Made by a program: the position numbers and the translations under genes. Under the pieces are notes generated by a model that worked only from the letters and a program-made list of their open reading frames with translations, was not told where the DNA came from and ran no database searches. A DNA stretch of 64,000 bases from Proales similis. Its lineage: Eukaryota; Rotifera; Eurotatoria; Ploima; Proalidae. Positions 11,938 through 21,921 of the stretch are shown here, one piece after another (positions within the stretch are counted from its first letter, which is position 1; every line of letters begins with the position of its first letter). Location: assembly GCA_019059635.1 (NCBI GenBank), contig JAGVRJ010000004.1, forward strand, positions 1,116,001-1,180,000. Reading direction: 5' to 3'.

Positions 11938-14900
11938 ATGAACATCAGAGATAGATCGCAAATAGTCGAGCTTCAATCAAACACAAAAAACATCCGAAAT
12001 TTGTGCATCCTAGCTCATGTAGATCATGGTAGGCATGTTCAAAAGCAAATGATTCAAGAAATAGACCATCAAACAACTTGAAGGCAAGACAACAATGGCC
12101 GACACCCTGTTGGCGAGCAATAACATCATTTCCCAAAAAATGTCTGGAAAAGTAGGTTGTCATCGGGATTAACCTTAGCAGAGTTCGTTTGTGATTGTTC
12201 ATACTAGCTCAGGTATATGGACAGTCGAAAGGATGAACAAGAGCGTGGCATAACAATGAAATCGAGTGCTGTTTCGTTGATTCATCCAAGGGGTAAAACA
12301 ATACCTAGTAGAGATATGAGACTTGTTTGTTAAAATCTTCTCAAAGATAATGAGTTATTTGTTATCAATTTGATTGACAGTCCAGGCCACGTTGACTTTT
12401 CAACCGAGGTGTCTACCGCAGTGAAAATTTGTGACGGAGCCGTAATATTGATTGACGCGTGCGAAGGAATCTGCCCGCAAACGCACGCTGTATTACGTCA
12501 AGCCTCGTCCCAGCGTCTCAAACTAATTCTGATTCTAAACAAAATCGATCGTCTGATACTCGAGCTCAAGCTCACTCCTCTCGAGGCATATATTCACCTA
12601 CAAAACATCTTGGGCCAGTTCAACGCATTGGTTGCTCAAGAATTCACCTCAATGCTTTGGCAAAAAACTGTAAGCTTATCAATAAGCAAAAAATCCAAGA
12701 AAATGCCTCGATGAAACCAAACGAAAATTAAGTCTCAAGCGGAGCACGAAGGTGATGAAACAGTGGTCAGTTCAACTTAGTTAGCTTTTGTGAATTTTTA
12801 CTTCAAAGACGAAACGTAAAAAAGGAATGGGACGAAGAAGAGGACGAATCCAAGATCTACTTCTCGCCAAAATACAATAATGTGTTCTTTGCCAGTGCTC
12901 TCGATGGATGGGGATTCGGGTAATTTGAGTTAGACAAATAGAAAAGATTTATTAGTTTATAACCGAAAAACATAGAATAAAAAACTTTGCAGATTTCTAC
13001 GCCAAAAAGCTGGGATTCAAGCACGATGCTCTGCTAAACACGCTTTGGGGCGATTACTACTTGAATCTCAAAGCCAAACGTATAATGAAACAAGCTCAAG
13101 TAAACATTGTCCATCGAAAATCGCTCACATGAATGAACAATCCCAAATAGGATAAAGGAAAGAAGCCTCTGTTTGTGCAGTTGATTCTTGAGAACTTATG
13201 GCAAGTGTACGAGGCGTTCTACGTAAAGCGCGATCCTATGGCAATTGAGAAGATTCTTTCATCACTAAACATAAAAATGACACCGCGAGAGCTTAAATAT
13301 ACCGATCCCAAAGGCCCTATTCAAACCTTATTCAACAATTGGCTGCCACTTGGCAAGAATCTGCTTGACATGATTGTCGACATTATCCCAAGTCCACTCG
13401 AAATATCAGCTGAGAAAATTGACAGCTTGATGATGCCACCAAATAGAAAGATAAAGTCGCTACCTTCTGATACACAGCGTCTCAAGACAGGTGCCTTTTT
13501 TGTTTAAATAAGAGAACAATCCTTCAAGCTCTGACACTCAATTCATCAATTTAGCATTTGCCTCATGCAGTTCTGACCAGCAGACAATCGCTTTTGTTTC
13601 AAAGATGTTCGCTACAGAAAAAGAGAACATTGTGGTCAGGTGAATATTGATTCAAGAAAGGCATTTCGCTGAAGGCGAGCTAGAATAAGTTTCATTTAAA
13701 GAAAAGCACAGTCGACTCTGGACGAAATTGAGCGCAAGAGAGAAATGATTCGTCTAAGGAAACTGGCAGAAGCCGAAAGTGGAGTGATCGCAGGGCCAGG
13801 TACAGAGGCAGCGCAAACTGGAGACCAAGGAGTTGAAGCAGAGGACGAGAACAAATACGAATTTTTAGCATTTGCCCGTGTCTATAGCGGAGCATTAAAA
13901 AGAGGCCAGGCTCTGTTCATATTGACACCTAAACACAATCCCCAAGATTTTGTCGGCCATGTGAGAATCGATTTAAATTTTGATGATTTTTAATTGAATT
14001 CGAAATTTGCCTTATCGTTAGAACATAACAATCGAATCGAGCGAAGAAGAAATCAGCGCCATATCGAAGCACGTGGCCAAGTTCACCATAAACGATTTGT
14101 TTCTCATGATGGGTCGAGAGCTCGAGCCGATTGAGCAAGTGTCTGCTGGCAATATAGCTGCAATCGGCGGCCTTGATAAACACATTTTGAAATCGGCGAC
14201 AATCTCCGATACAGTTTATTGTCCAAGCTTCAGCAGCAGTCAGTCTCAAGTATCACCGATCGTCCGAGTGGCCGTTGAACCCAAAAATCCATGTAAGCTT
14301 TTTAGACATGCGCGAGGCATTTTATATCTTGAAATCTGGTCGAATAGCCAAAATGAAAGAGCTGGTCAAAGGCCTTCGACTACTCAACCAAGCTGATCCG
14401 TGTGTGGAGATAATGGTGCAGGCGAATGGCGAGCACATTCTATGCACTGCTGGCGAGGTGCATTTGCAGCGCTGCATGGAAGACCTTGAGCAGCGGTTTG
14501 CCAAAATACCAGTGAACAGTTCAAGGCCTATTATTCCGTTCAAAGAGACTATCGTCGACTTGGGCAATGTCGAGAAGGTCCGTGGCGAAAAAAATGATGG
14601 ACAAGACGCTAACAATAACGATAGCTCACCTCAGTCGCTTAAGAGTCAAATAAGAGTGACCAGTGATGGTCGAGTAGAAATCACTTCAGCTGACAAATCG
14701 ATACATTTGACTGTAAGAGCTCGTGCCATTCCAGAGGCATTGGTCAAATTCATTGAAGAGAACTCAGCTATGATAAATCTGCTCAACGTTTTCAACGTCA
14801 GCAAAGCAAGCATTGACAGTGAAACTGTGAACACGTTTCTAAACTTCAAAAATGAAATGCTCAAACTGAGCCAAGAATTCAACTGGTCTGAGTTTGTGGA

Positions 14901-15783
14901 AAAAATTTTGGCGTTCGGTCCAAATCAGATCGGTCCGAACCTGTTGATTAACTTGACAGAGGATACAAGCTGTTCAATTTGGCGAAAGTTAAACGCTATA
15001 AGCAATTCAACTGCAAAGAGCGACGGTGGTGTGATCAAAGAGTTTGAGAATAGTCTCAATTTCGGCTTCAATTTGAGCACTTCGAAAGGACCGATCTGTG
15101 AAGAGCCAATGCAAGGTGTAGCATTCGTCTTAGAAAAGTTCCAGGTGAACAGAGTAAGCGAAGAAGAGGTGTCTGAAGAAGAGAAAAGCCTCGAGCAAGA
15201 GATGAGCAGAATAAAGCTGGACGAAAACGAGGCTCTCGACGAGCCTGGATCAATTCTGGACAAATTAGAACGGAAAGGAAGAATCTTATCGACCACGTCG
15301 CAGTGCATCTCTCTCATGAAGGATGCGTGTCGAAAGGCTTTTGAAGTTCAGCCTCAGCGCTTGATGGCAGCCATGTACAAGTGTGAAGTGATGACATTGA
15401 GCTCCGAGGCACTTGGTAAACTCTACGCCGTGCTTGGCAAGAGAAACGCCAAGATCCTCGACGAGTCAATCAGAGAGGGTACGAGCATGTTTACCATTAA
15501 CGCCCATATACCAGTTGCCGACAGCTTCGGTCTGGCGGAAGAGATTCGCAAGCGCACGAGCGGCCTAGCAAGTCCACACATCGAGTTTAGTCACTTTGAG
15601 ATAATCGACATCGATCCTTATTGGGAGCCCAAAACCGAAGAGGAGCTCGAAGAGTATGGCGATAAAGCCGACTTTGAAAATCAGGCTCGCAAGTACATGA
15701 ACGATGTTAGACGCCGCAAAGGCCTTTTAGTCAAAGAGAAACTTGTTGAACACAGTGAGAAACAGCGAACTCTGAATAAATAA
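11938..15783 (+). CDS. EFL1: Elongation factor-like GTPase 1 (EFL1/Ria1)
   Basis: EFL1 works with SBDS in the cytoplasm to release eIF6 from new 60S ribosomal subunits. The start at 11938 begins [13 protein letters not shown] and leads to the G1 motif AHVDHGKTTMAD, split by the first intron at 12029. Switch sequences [13 protein letters not shown], the G3 motif DSPGHVDF and the G4 motif NKIDRL follow. The EFL1-specific insert region is seen in [20 protein letters not shown] and [18 protein letters not shown]-2-like domains continue with [28 protein letters not shown] and [10 protein letters not shown]. The C-terminus [20 protein letters not shown], then [10 protein letters not shown]-like [18 protein letters not shown] and a final EKQRTLNK, matches family members closely. 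About ten short introns interrupt the first 2.4 kb; the last exon, from about 14344, is long. The splice pattern around 12.67-12.83 kb is not resolved. An AATAAA lies at 15843, overlapping the 3' region of the convergent receptor gene. Confidence 0.95.
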
Positions 15784-15835
15784 CCGGCCAGTTGGATTCT
15801 CTCTTAGTTTTTCTTTTATTGTTGGACACATTATT

Positions 15836-15848
15836 TTTATTGAATAAA
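15836..15848. terminator. Back-to-back poly(A) signals for EFL1 (+) and the nuclear receptor (-)
   Basis: AATAAA reads on the minus strand at 15836-15841 and on the plus strand at 15843-15848, in the 90 bases between the two convergent stop codons. Each transcript's cleavage site therefore probably lies inside or next to the other gene's 3' end. Confidence 0.7.
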
Positions 15849-15873
15849 ATTACACATCTAGTGAACGTTTGGA

Positions 15874-17099
15874 TTAGGCATTTAAATTAGCAAATACATT
15901 ATCGACAATATCAATGGTTGGAAAGCTCCAGTAATTGGAACAGACCCCGGCCTGTTGCAGAGCTGGAACGAACGACTGGCAGCAAGGCTGCTGGCAAGTC
16001 GCTGCATATGACGGGAATTGATGGTAGGAATTCAAGAATTGATATGGCTCGTTGTTGTGATTATAGAAGGTCGGATGCCAAACATCTGACTGGTTCGAGT
16101 CACTGCCTGTCTGATTGGAGAGTGATGAAGCGTGCAGTTCGGGACTTGAACCGCAGCATTGACTTATTGCCGAGTCGTTTGATTGATTGATTTCAATTCG
16201 GGCTAGCTTAGATGCAGGTTGAAAAAGCTCATTTTCTGGACTGAGCGGGTCTTCGAGCGCCATGAGCTTGCGTTTGAATATTGTTGACTGCCTTCCGACT
16301 TTGCAAGCTGGTAACGATAACAGTAGAGTTGGTTAACAGGGAACTTTTGTATTCAGTTTTGAAATTTACCTTCAACTGACATGCCCACAATGAGGCACTT
16401 GGCGTATCGACAAGACCTGCAGTTGCGCAATTGGTTGTCAAGTTCGCATTGGCTAAAGTTTTTGCATTCTGTCAAATTGGCCGATTCTTTCTTGGTGTGA
16501 CAGCGATGGAAGAAGGCCTAAAAGCATTTGAATTAGATTTTTGTCGGTTTCTCGTTTCAAAAGCTCATTGGAATAAGCTCACTTACTTTACAAGCGAAGC
16601 AGGACAATACTCCAAAGTGAATGCCTGAAGCAGGCTGTGCGCACACAGCACACTGACGGCACTTGGCCAACTCTTTTATGCTCTCATAATCAGATGATTT
16701 GCCTTAAATAAATATCAAATACATTGATTTGAAGTTGGATTTCAAGCTAAGTTAAAAATAGCTTACTTTTAAGATTCATTCCCAGTCGAATGCACTTTTG
16801 ATAGCGGCAGAATTGACAGCCCGAACGAGTTTTGACAGTTATTTCACACAAGCCCTCTGCTCGACAAGTGTAGCCGCGACGCTTTCGGCCCTCCGAACGG
16901 TAGAAAAATTTCTATTTGGCCGAACAGAGAAAAAAAACAAATTTTCAGAAGCGCCGAGGCGAGATGGTTAGATTGGCGATTTGCTTACCTTGCACGCTTC
17001 ACAGCATATGACTCCGTAGTTGAAATTAACTGACATTTGATCACCGCATATGACGCAAACATCGGTGGATGAGCTCGCCGAACTTAAGTAGAGGCTCAT
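15874..17099 (-). CDS. Nuclear receptor with two DNA-binding domains (2DBD) and no ligand-binding domain
   Basis: Five exons (16989-17099, 16767-16911, 16587-16702, 16370-16517, 15874-16307) join in phase to 318 codons. DBD1 begins CVICGDQMSVNFNYGV and has the P-box CEACKKFF. Its second finger is CRAEGLC...CQFCRYQKC, followed by IRLGMNLK. DBD2 begins CAVCAQPASGIHFGV, has P-box CFACKAFFHR, a second finger CKNFSQC...CRSCRYAKC, and then LIVGMSVE. Two DBDs in tandem define the 2DBD-NR group, and CEACKK is, as I recall, the P-box typical of its first DBD. After a short basic extension (GRQSTIFKRKLMAL) only about 120 residues remain. These are rich in Ser, Asn, Gln and Pro and show no LBD helices or LBD signature. 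The stop is 90 bases from the EFL1 stop, which leaves no room downstream for an LBD. The last exon has two usable acceptors 9 nt apart. It probably acts as a nuclear DNA-binding regulator that does not sense ligand. Confidence 0.9.
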
Positions 17100-17430
17100 G
17101 ATAGCGAACAGTTGGGTAAGAGTGAACTTGGCCTACCCTTGGGCGCAGCGTTCTTAAATATAGTTCAGAGCGTAATTAAGCTGTTTGAAAAATTGACCAA
17201 GTTGCCTAACGACCATGTTGAACGAGCCTATTTGAATTAAAGGTAATTAAGGAATGGAACGCGTAACATTTTTAAGGACATTGGCCATTTGCGGCAATAT
17301 TGAATTAACTTCTATTAATTAAGCCCTAAATCAGAGCTTTAAACACGGTCATAAGTATCATAATTCGATTAGACTCAATTTGCAGCGAGTTAAATTGTCG
17401 GCAGTTCGATTGTTGCCTAATTGAACAAGC
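17100..17430. promoter_or_regulatory. Divergent promoter interval between the nuclear receptor and the innexin
   Basis: About 330 bases separate the two ATGs on opposite strands, so the promoters and 5' UTRs of both genes must lie here unless distal exons exist. The sequence is AT-rich with TTAATTAA/AATTAA-like stretches. No TATA box or defined site can be assigned with confidence. Confidence 0.5.
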
Positions 17431-18807
17431 ATGCTGGGACCTTATCATCGCAACCGCTACGTAGGCCGCAACCATCCAAGTTCGAATCAATTCAACTTTC
17501 GGAATGCTCGCTTATCAATCGCATCCTTTCGCCCAGCCCTTAAGCTGCGAAGAGTTAGAAATCGCTCCACCAAAATGGGCATGATAAGTAAATTGCTGGA
17601 AATAGACGAACTTGTCTCTGTCGGTGAACCGACTCGTATAGATGCGGCGGACAAATTCAATTGGAAATTGAGCATCAACATGATCGCCATTTGCCTTGGC
17701 CTCCTGGCCAAGTCGGACTTGTTTGTGCACAAGCTGATCAGTTGCACAGTGCCGATTAACTTTTCGCCAAATCAACAAGAGTACGCCAACCAAGTTTGCT
17801 TCGTCAGTCGCATGTTCAATGTAAACGATCATTGGCAAATTTCAATCGAACAATCCAATTCGTCCCTGCTCGTCGAGGACAAGAATTCGCCTGAAGCCCA
17901 GTACTATTACGTTTGGGTTCCATACATACTTGTGGTTCAAATGTCCATTAGCCTGGCACTCGAGCATTTTTGGTCCTATCTTCTGGACAGGCTTAGTCAG
18001 CAGGACATGAGAGAAATAATCAAGGCCGCAAAGCTGTGCCAAGTAGCTCAACTGGAGCCAGGTATGGCCAAGAGCTCTTCGATTCAGCTGGCATCGAGTG
18101 ACCTGTACCTAGAGTTTATTGTGGAAAACTTGTCAAAGTTTAGATGCTTGAGTGGAACGCAGCATTCGTCCGGATGGCGAATATTTGCTTCCTATCTGCT
18201 GGTTAAACTCACCGCTTTGCTCAGCTTGTTCATTCAGGTTTGGTTCATTGAAGTTCTTTTGGGAGTGAATCTCCTCGACATACCGATGCAGATCGTAGAA
18301 TCAAGCTTAAAGCCGCACACCGGCGAGGAGCAAGAGGATCTGCAAGTCACCAACTCGGAATACTTTCCCACAAAATCGATTTGTGTGTTTAAAATAAGAG
18401 AACTCACCCGCTCGCACTCGTACGCGGTTACTTGCAGCCTGCCCATAAACTTTTTCATTCGTTTCATATTCTCGTTTCTGGCCATCTGGCTTGTGATTGT
18501 GCTCGGCATTAACATTTATTTTCTCGCTTCATGGTGCGCCAAATACTTTCTGTACGCTCAGCCTTCATATTGGCTTTCTCGCTTTCCTCTACGTCAAACT
18601 TTTCCCACAACAAACAGTGACACACTCATCCCAGACAGTGGCCGTCGTCAGGTTCTCTTGCTCAAAAAGTTTGTGACCGAATATCTCAGCCTGGACTTTC
18701 TGCTTGTAGTCGAAATGATCTCCAGCCACTCGAACGAAGCGGTCGCTGAGCGATTGTTTGAAAGTTTTCTAGAATTTTATTTGAAAGCAGTTGATGAAAT
18801 AAAATGA
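17431..18807 (+). CDS. Innexin gap-junction channel protein
   Basis: An intronless gene of 458 codons. Innexins are four-pass membrane proteins that form gap junctions and hemichannels in invertebrates. The most likely start is the internal ATG at 17575 (MGMISKLLEIDELVSV), because innexins begin shortly before TM1; the 48 upstream residues are basic and unusual. TM1 is near SINMIAICLGLLAKS. Extracellular loop 1 carries two cysteines (ISC...NQVC) rather than more. The family motif YYxWVP appears as YYYVWVPYILVV at the start of TM2. TM3 is near LLVKLTALLSLFIQVWFIEVLL. Loop 2 has FPTKSICVFKIRELTRSHSYAVTC, followed by LPINFFIRFIFSFLAIW in TM4, the best-conserved innexin segment. The AATAAA at 18798-18803 lies inside the last codons, immediately before the stop. 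The CAP gene converges from the other strand with 14 bases between the two stops. Confidence 0.93.
   Translation: MLGPYHRNRYVGRNHPSSNQFNFRNARLSIASFRPALKLRRVRNRSTKMGMISKLLEIDELVSVGEPTRIDAADKFNWKLSINMIAICLGLLAKSDLFVHKLISCTVPINFSPNQQEYANQVCFVSRMFNVNDHWQISIEQSNSSLLVEDKNSPEAQYYYVWVPYILVVQMSISLALEHFWSYLLDRLSQQDMREIIKAAKLCQVAQLEPGMAKSSSIQLASSDLYLEFIVENLSKFRCLSGTQHSSGWRIFASYLLVKLTALLSLFIQVWFIEVLLGVNLLDIPMQIVESSLKPHTGEEQEDLQVTNSEYFPTKSICVFKIRELTRSHSYAVTCSLPINFFIRFIFSFLAIWLVIVLGINIYFLASWCAKYFLYAQPSYWLSRFPLRQTFPTTNSDTLIPDSGRRQVLLLKKFVTEYLSLDFLLVVEMISSHSNEAVAERLFESFLEFYLKAVDEIK
18776..18803. terminator. Poly(A) signals of innexin and CAP genes embedded in the innexin coding end
   Basis: AATAAA on the plus strand at 18798-18803 overlaps the final innexin codons. 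AATAAA on the minus strand at 18776-18781, the nearest signal after the CAP stop, lies wholly inside the innexin coding sequence. The 3' ends of the two transcripts must overlap if these signals are used. Confidence 0.6.
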
Positions 18808-18821
18808 TGTCAACTTGAGCC

Positions 18822-19532
18822 TCATGCTTCACGTCTGGCCGGCCGGGTCCATTCAGATTCGAACTGCAAGAATGCGTCAATGAAGGGCTCAACATCGACA
18901 CGTTCGGCCTCGTTGCTTAGTCGCTCGAAGAACGACTTGGCCTCAGCACTTGTGAAATAGGTGCCATGCTTTTGATTTACCATTTGAAAGATGCGTTTGG
19001 TCTTGGTGAGTGAGATCTTGCCGCTCTTGTCTTTGTCAATCGCTTCAATTGTTTGGTACATGGACTCGCGGCTAACAGGAGTGCGGACCCGTTCCTTGCG
19101 GAATATAACGTTTTGTTTGAGTTCGCCGCTCACATTGCCTCGTGGCGAGTAGAACACCACAATATAGCTGCGTTTGGAATCGACGGTCGCCGCTCCGATT
19201 CCGAGTCTCTCACTGCTCTTCCAAACAATTTGCGTAAAATGGTTGCTGTCTGAAGGGGTCACGTTCGGGTTGTAGTTTGATCTTTTTAGCCAAAAGTTCA
19301 TAACCTGCTCGCTGGTGAACGCTCCGTCCTTCGACTCGACATAATAGAGATTCTCTCCCACACTTTCGTTGCTGCTGTTTTCTAGTCTGCCGCCTTTTTT
19401 TGCCAAATAGTCGGCGTGATTCTGTGCCAAAGAGCTAAGGTCAGCATCCAGAGTCAACGGTGTCACGTTGCCGTGCTTCTCTCTTAATTTATTGTGAGCT
19501 TTCAATAGCTCAAATGCGAACAAGTCACTCAT
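18822..19532 (-). CDS. CAP (GAPR-1/SCP) domain protein with C-terminal EF-hand region
   Basis: A single-exon gene of 236 residues starting MSDLFAFELLKAHNKLREKHG. The CAP domain (about residues 5-145) shows the GAPR-1-type pattern: HNKLR, the HADYLAK helix, VGENLYY, and the signature HFTQIVWKSSERLGIGAA followed by YIVVFYSPRGN. There is no signal peptide, which fits the intracellular, membrane-associated GAPR-1/GLIPR2 branch rather than secreted venom-type CAP proteins. From about residue 160 the protein carries an EF-hand-like loop, DKDKSGKISLTK. Its position 12 is Lys instead of the usual Glu/Asp, so calcium binding may be weak. The remaining C-terminal helices could form a second, unrecognisable EF-hand. 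The CAP-EF-hand pairing is unusual for the GAPR-1 branch. Its stop is 14 bases from the innexin stop. Confidence 0.9.
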   Translation of the reverse strand: MSDLFAFELLKAHNKLREKHGNVTPLTLDADLSSLAQNHADYLAKKGGRLENSSNESVGENLYYVESKDGAFTSEQVMNFWLKRSNYNPNVTPSDSNHFTQIVWKSSERLGIGAATVDSKRSYIVVFYSPRGNVSGELKQNVIFRKERVRTPVSRESMYQTIEAIDKDKSGKISLTKTKRIFQMVNQKHGTYFTSAEAKSFFERLSNEAERVDVEPFIDAFLQFESEWTRPARREA

Positions 19533-20307
19533 CGCTGTCTCAATTTCTTCAACCTTTCTGTTTATTTCTAGACCAGACCTAGACTTGTGAACTAGAGCAA
19601 CCGAAATTTATTAAAGAGAAAATTACGACACGCATGAGTTGGCTGCTTGACCAATCGTTTCGGCCGAATTCATCCACTCGCTTTTGCATAAAAATAAAAC
19701 TTTTTCTCTACGAACGACGAATTTGCCCATTTTCTTTCACTTTCCGATTGCGTTGGAAAATATTCTCTATTTTTTTTTCAAAGAAATTCTGGACTCGATT
19801 GCAATCGTGCACAAAACAAAAGAGCGATTTCCATTTTTTCGCAACCAATATTGAACAGTAATGCAGTAATGTGTTAAGAAAGATGTGTTTTGATAGACTT
19901 GTAGGCGAAATAATTTTGGACTAAGAAAAAAAACGGCTTTGTCAAAGGCTTGAAAATCAATCTTAAGCCTTACACAAGAAATGTCAAGTATGCAAGTATA
20001 TGCAGCTGAGCACAAGACAAATCCGACGCATGGAATATTCAAAAAATGATTTTAATTATGAGACGTTCTCGTGTAATACGAGACGAGCTAGTTGCATGGT
20101 GTTCATGCAGTAATTCAGAAGCAGCAGCAACGGTGGCGGCATTTAGCACACATAGCAGTTGATCATGAGAAGCAACACAACCATCATCGTCATATTTAAT
20201 TAATTTTGCTACTCAAAGACCGGCATCCGACGGACTCTCCTTATCGCAGTCTTCTTTTCTTTTGCAAAGATTAAAATTGTTGTCGAAGCAAACTAGCTGA
20301 GGAGAAG
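19533..20307. promoter_or_regulatory. Divergent interval between CAP gene and SNX3
   Basis: 775 bases between two oppositely oriented start codons. It is AT-rich with poly-T and poly-A runs and shows no open frame with a recognisable domain. It should contain both promoters. No specific element is identified. Confidence 0.4.
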
Positions 20308-20984
20308 ATGAGCTCCGGAGAGAATGTGCCGCCGACCACGGCGCGTATATCCATAAGGCCTCAGACATTGCGCGAAGCGTACGATCCGCCCGCCAATGTG
20401 CTTGAGGTCGATGTGACCAATCCTCAGACTCACGGATTCGGCAATAAACGCTACACAGACTACGAAGTCACGCTTCGAGTAAGTTGGTCATCGCTTCGCT
20501 TGCAACGCCCAATTTATCAAGTCATTTGTCTGTTATTCTAGACCAACTTGCCCGTATTCAAAGTAAAAGAGTCTACGGTGCGTCGCCGCTTCAGCGACTT
20601 TGAGTGGCTGAGAAACGAGCTGGAGAGAGGCTCCAAGGTAGCTTTGACCGAACGCGAACCGGCAAACAATACCTGAAACAATATTCAAATCTATTTTCAG
20701 ATAGTGGTGCCGGCGTTGCCAAGCAAGGCCTGGTCACGACAGCTGCCGTTCAGAAACGACGATGGAATTTTCGAAGACGAATTTATCGAAGAGAGACGCA
20801 AAGGTCTGGAGAGTTTTATCAACAAGTAAGCAGTCTCGGCCGCTGGCTATTTTTGGCCGCATCTTAAATTTCGTTCAGAATTGCGTGTCATCCGTTGGCT
20901 CAGAACGAGAAATGCTTGCACATGTTTTTACTTGACCAGGCAATCGATAAGAACTACACGCCGGGAAAAGTGAGAAACACTTAG
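20308..20984 (+). CDS. SNX3: Sorting nexin 3
   Basis: Four exons (20308-20478, 20542-20637, 20701-20825, 20879-20984) join to 165 residues, against 162 in human SNX3. It is almost wholly a PX domain, which binds PtdIns3P on early endosomes and recruits retromer for recycling of cargo such as Wntless. The basic motif STVRRRFSDFEWLRNELER carries the phosphoinositide-binding arginine. The membrane loop and core follow as LPSKAWSRQLPFR, DEFIEERRKGLESFINK, HPLAQNEKCLHMFL and the C-terminal YTPGK. Introns are 53-63 nt. A shorter paralogue lies 937 bases downstream on the same strand with the same intron positions. Confidence 0.96.
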
Positions 20985-21921
20985 GAGAGAGGGAGCCGCG
21001 CGTAGAAGAAAACCAACAATAAACAGAATCAGAAGATAATTGCCAACCGATCACGATCGGCTGTAAAAACTCACTCACTTGAAAAAAGAGCCAAAGAAAT
21101 CAGAATAAGAGTCAAATTTTGATGCCTGCTGTCTGATCAGATAGTCACTGAGGCACACTTTACCCAAACCAACCGTCAAAAACTCGCCCGGGCGTCATTT
21201 AAGTCAACGTTTGCACAACATTCATTTCGCTTTTCTTAATTTTTTCTTCTTCTTCTTTTGAGCGTTTGCTTTCAATCGACCAAGTGATGATGGAAGTAGC
21301 GACTAGCGTTCAATATATAATTATTATTCGTCATTATTAACTTACTCTCCGACTCGTTATTTTATTTTAAATTCGATTTTTCACAAACAATAAATTATTT
21401 AAAGAGGATTTGTCAAGTTCATGCGAGTGCTTTGATTCGTTGCAAGAGCCAGTAGACTGGAGATGAGCTACTTTGCTTGCTTTCTGCTCATTTTGGCACT
21501 TGAATTTTTCACATTTGAATTTGCAGTCTTGCACATAATCAAGTCGACCGTCATGTGACACAACTCAGCATTATTAACCGCTGCAGCATAATTAAGAGCA
21601 AAAGCGGGTATTTGTCGAATTGTCAAGCGGCGGTGAAAATAGTTACGACAAGCAGCAAGCGAATAAGAAGCCAAGCCATCTAATCTAGGAGTGAAAAACG
21701 TCGTCGGCAAGCCATCCACGCTCGGACTCGCTCTCAAGCTTATCAAACAGATAAAAGTGGGCGAGCGTTACTGCTCTTCTAATCTGACTCTATCCAAGAG
21801 TTTTAGTTGTAAAGACAAGTGAGTGAGTGATCTGAGCGCTGTTTTGTCAAATTTCGTTTTGAGTTCATATCGATCTCAACTCAAAGGTCTAAACAGCGTA
21901 GATTAAACAGGCAAATCGACC

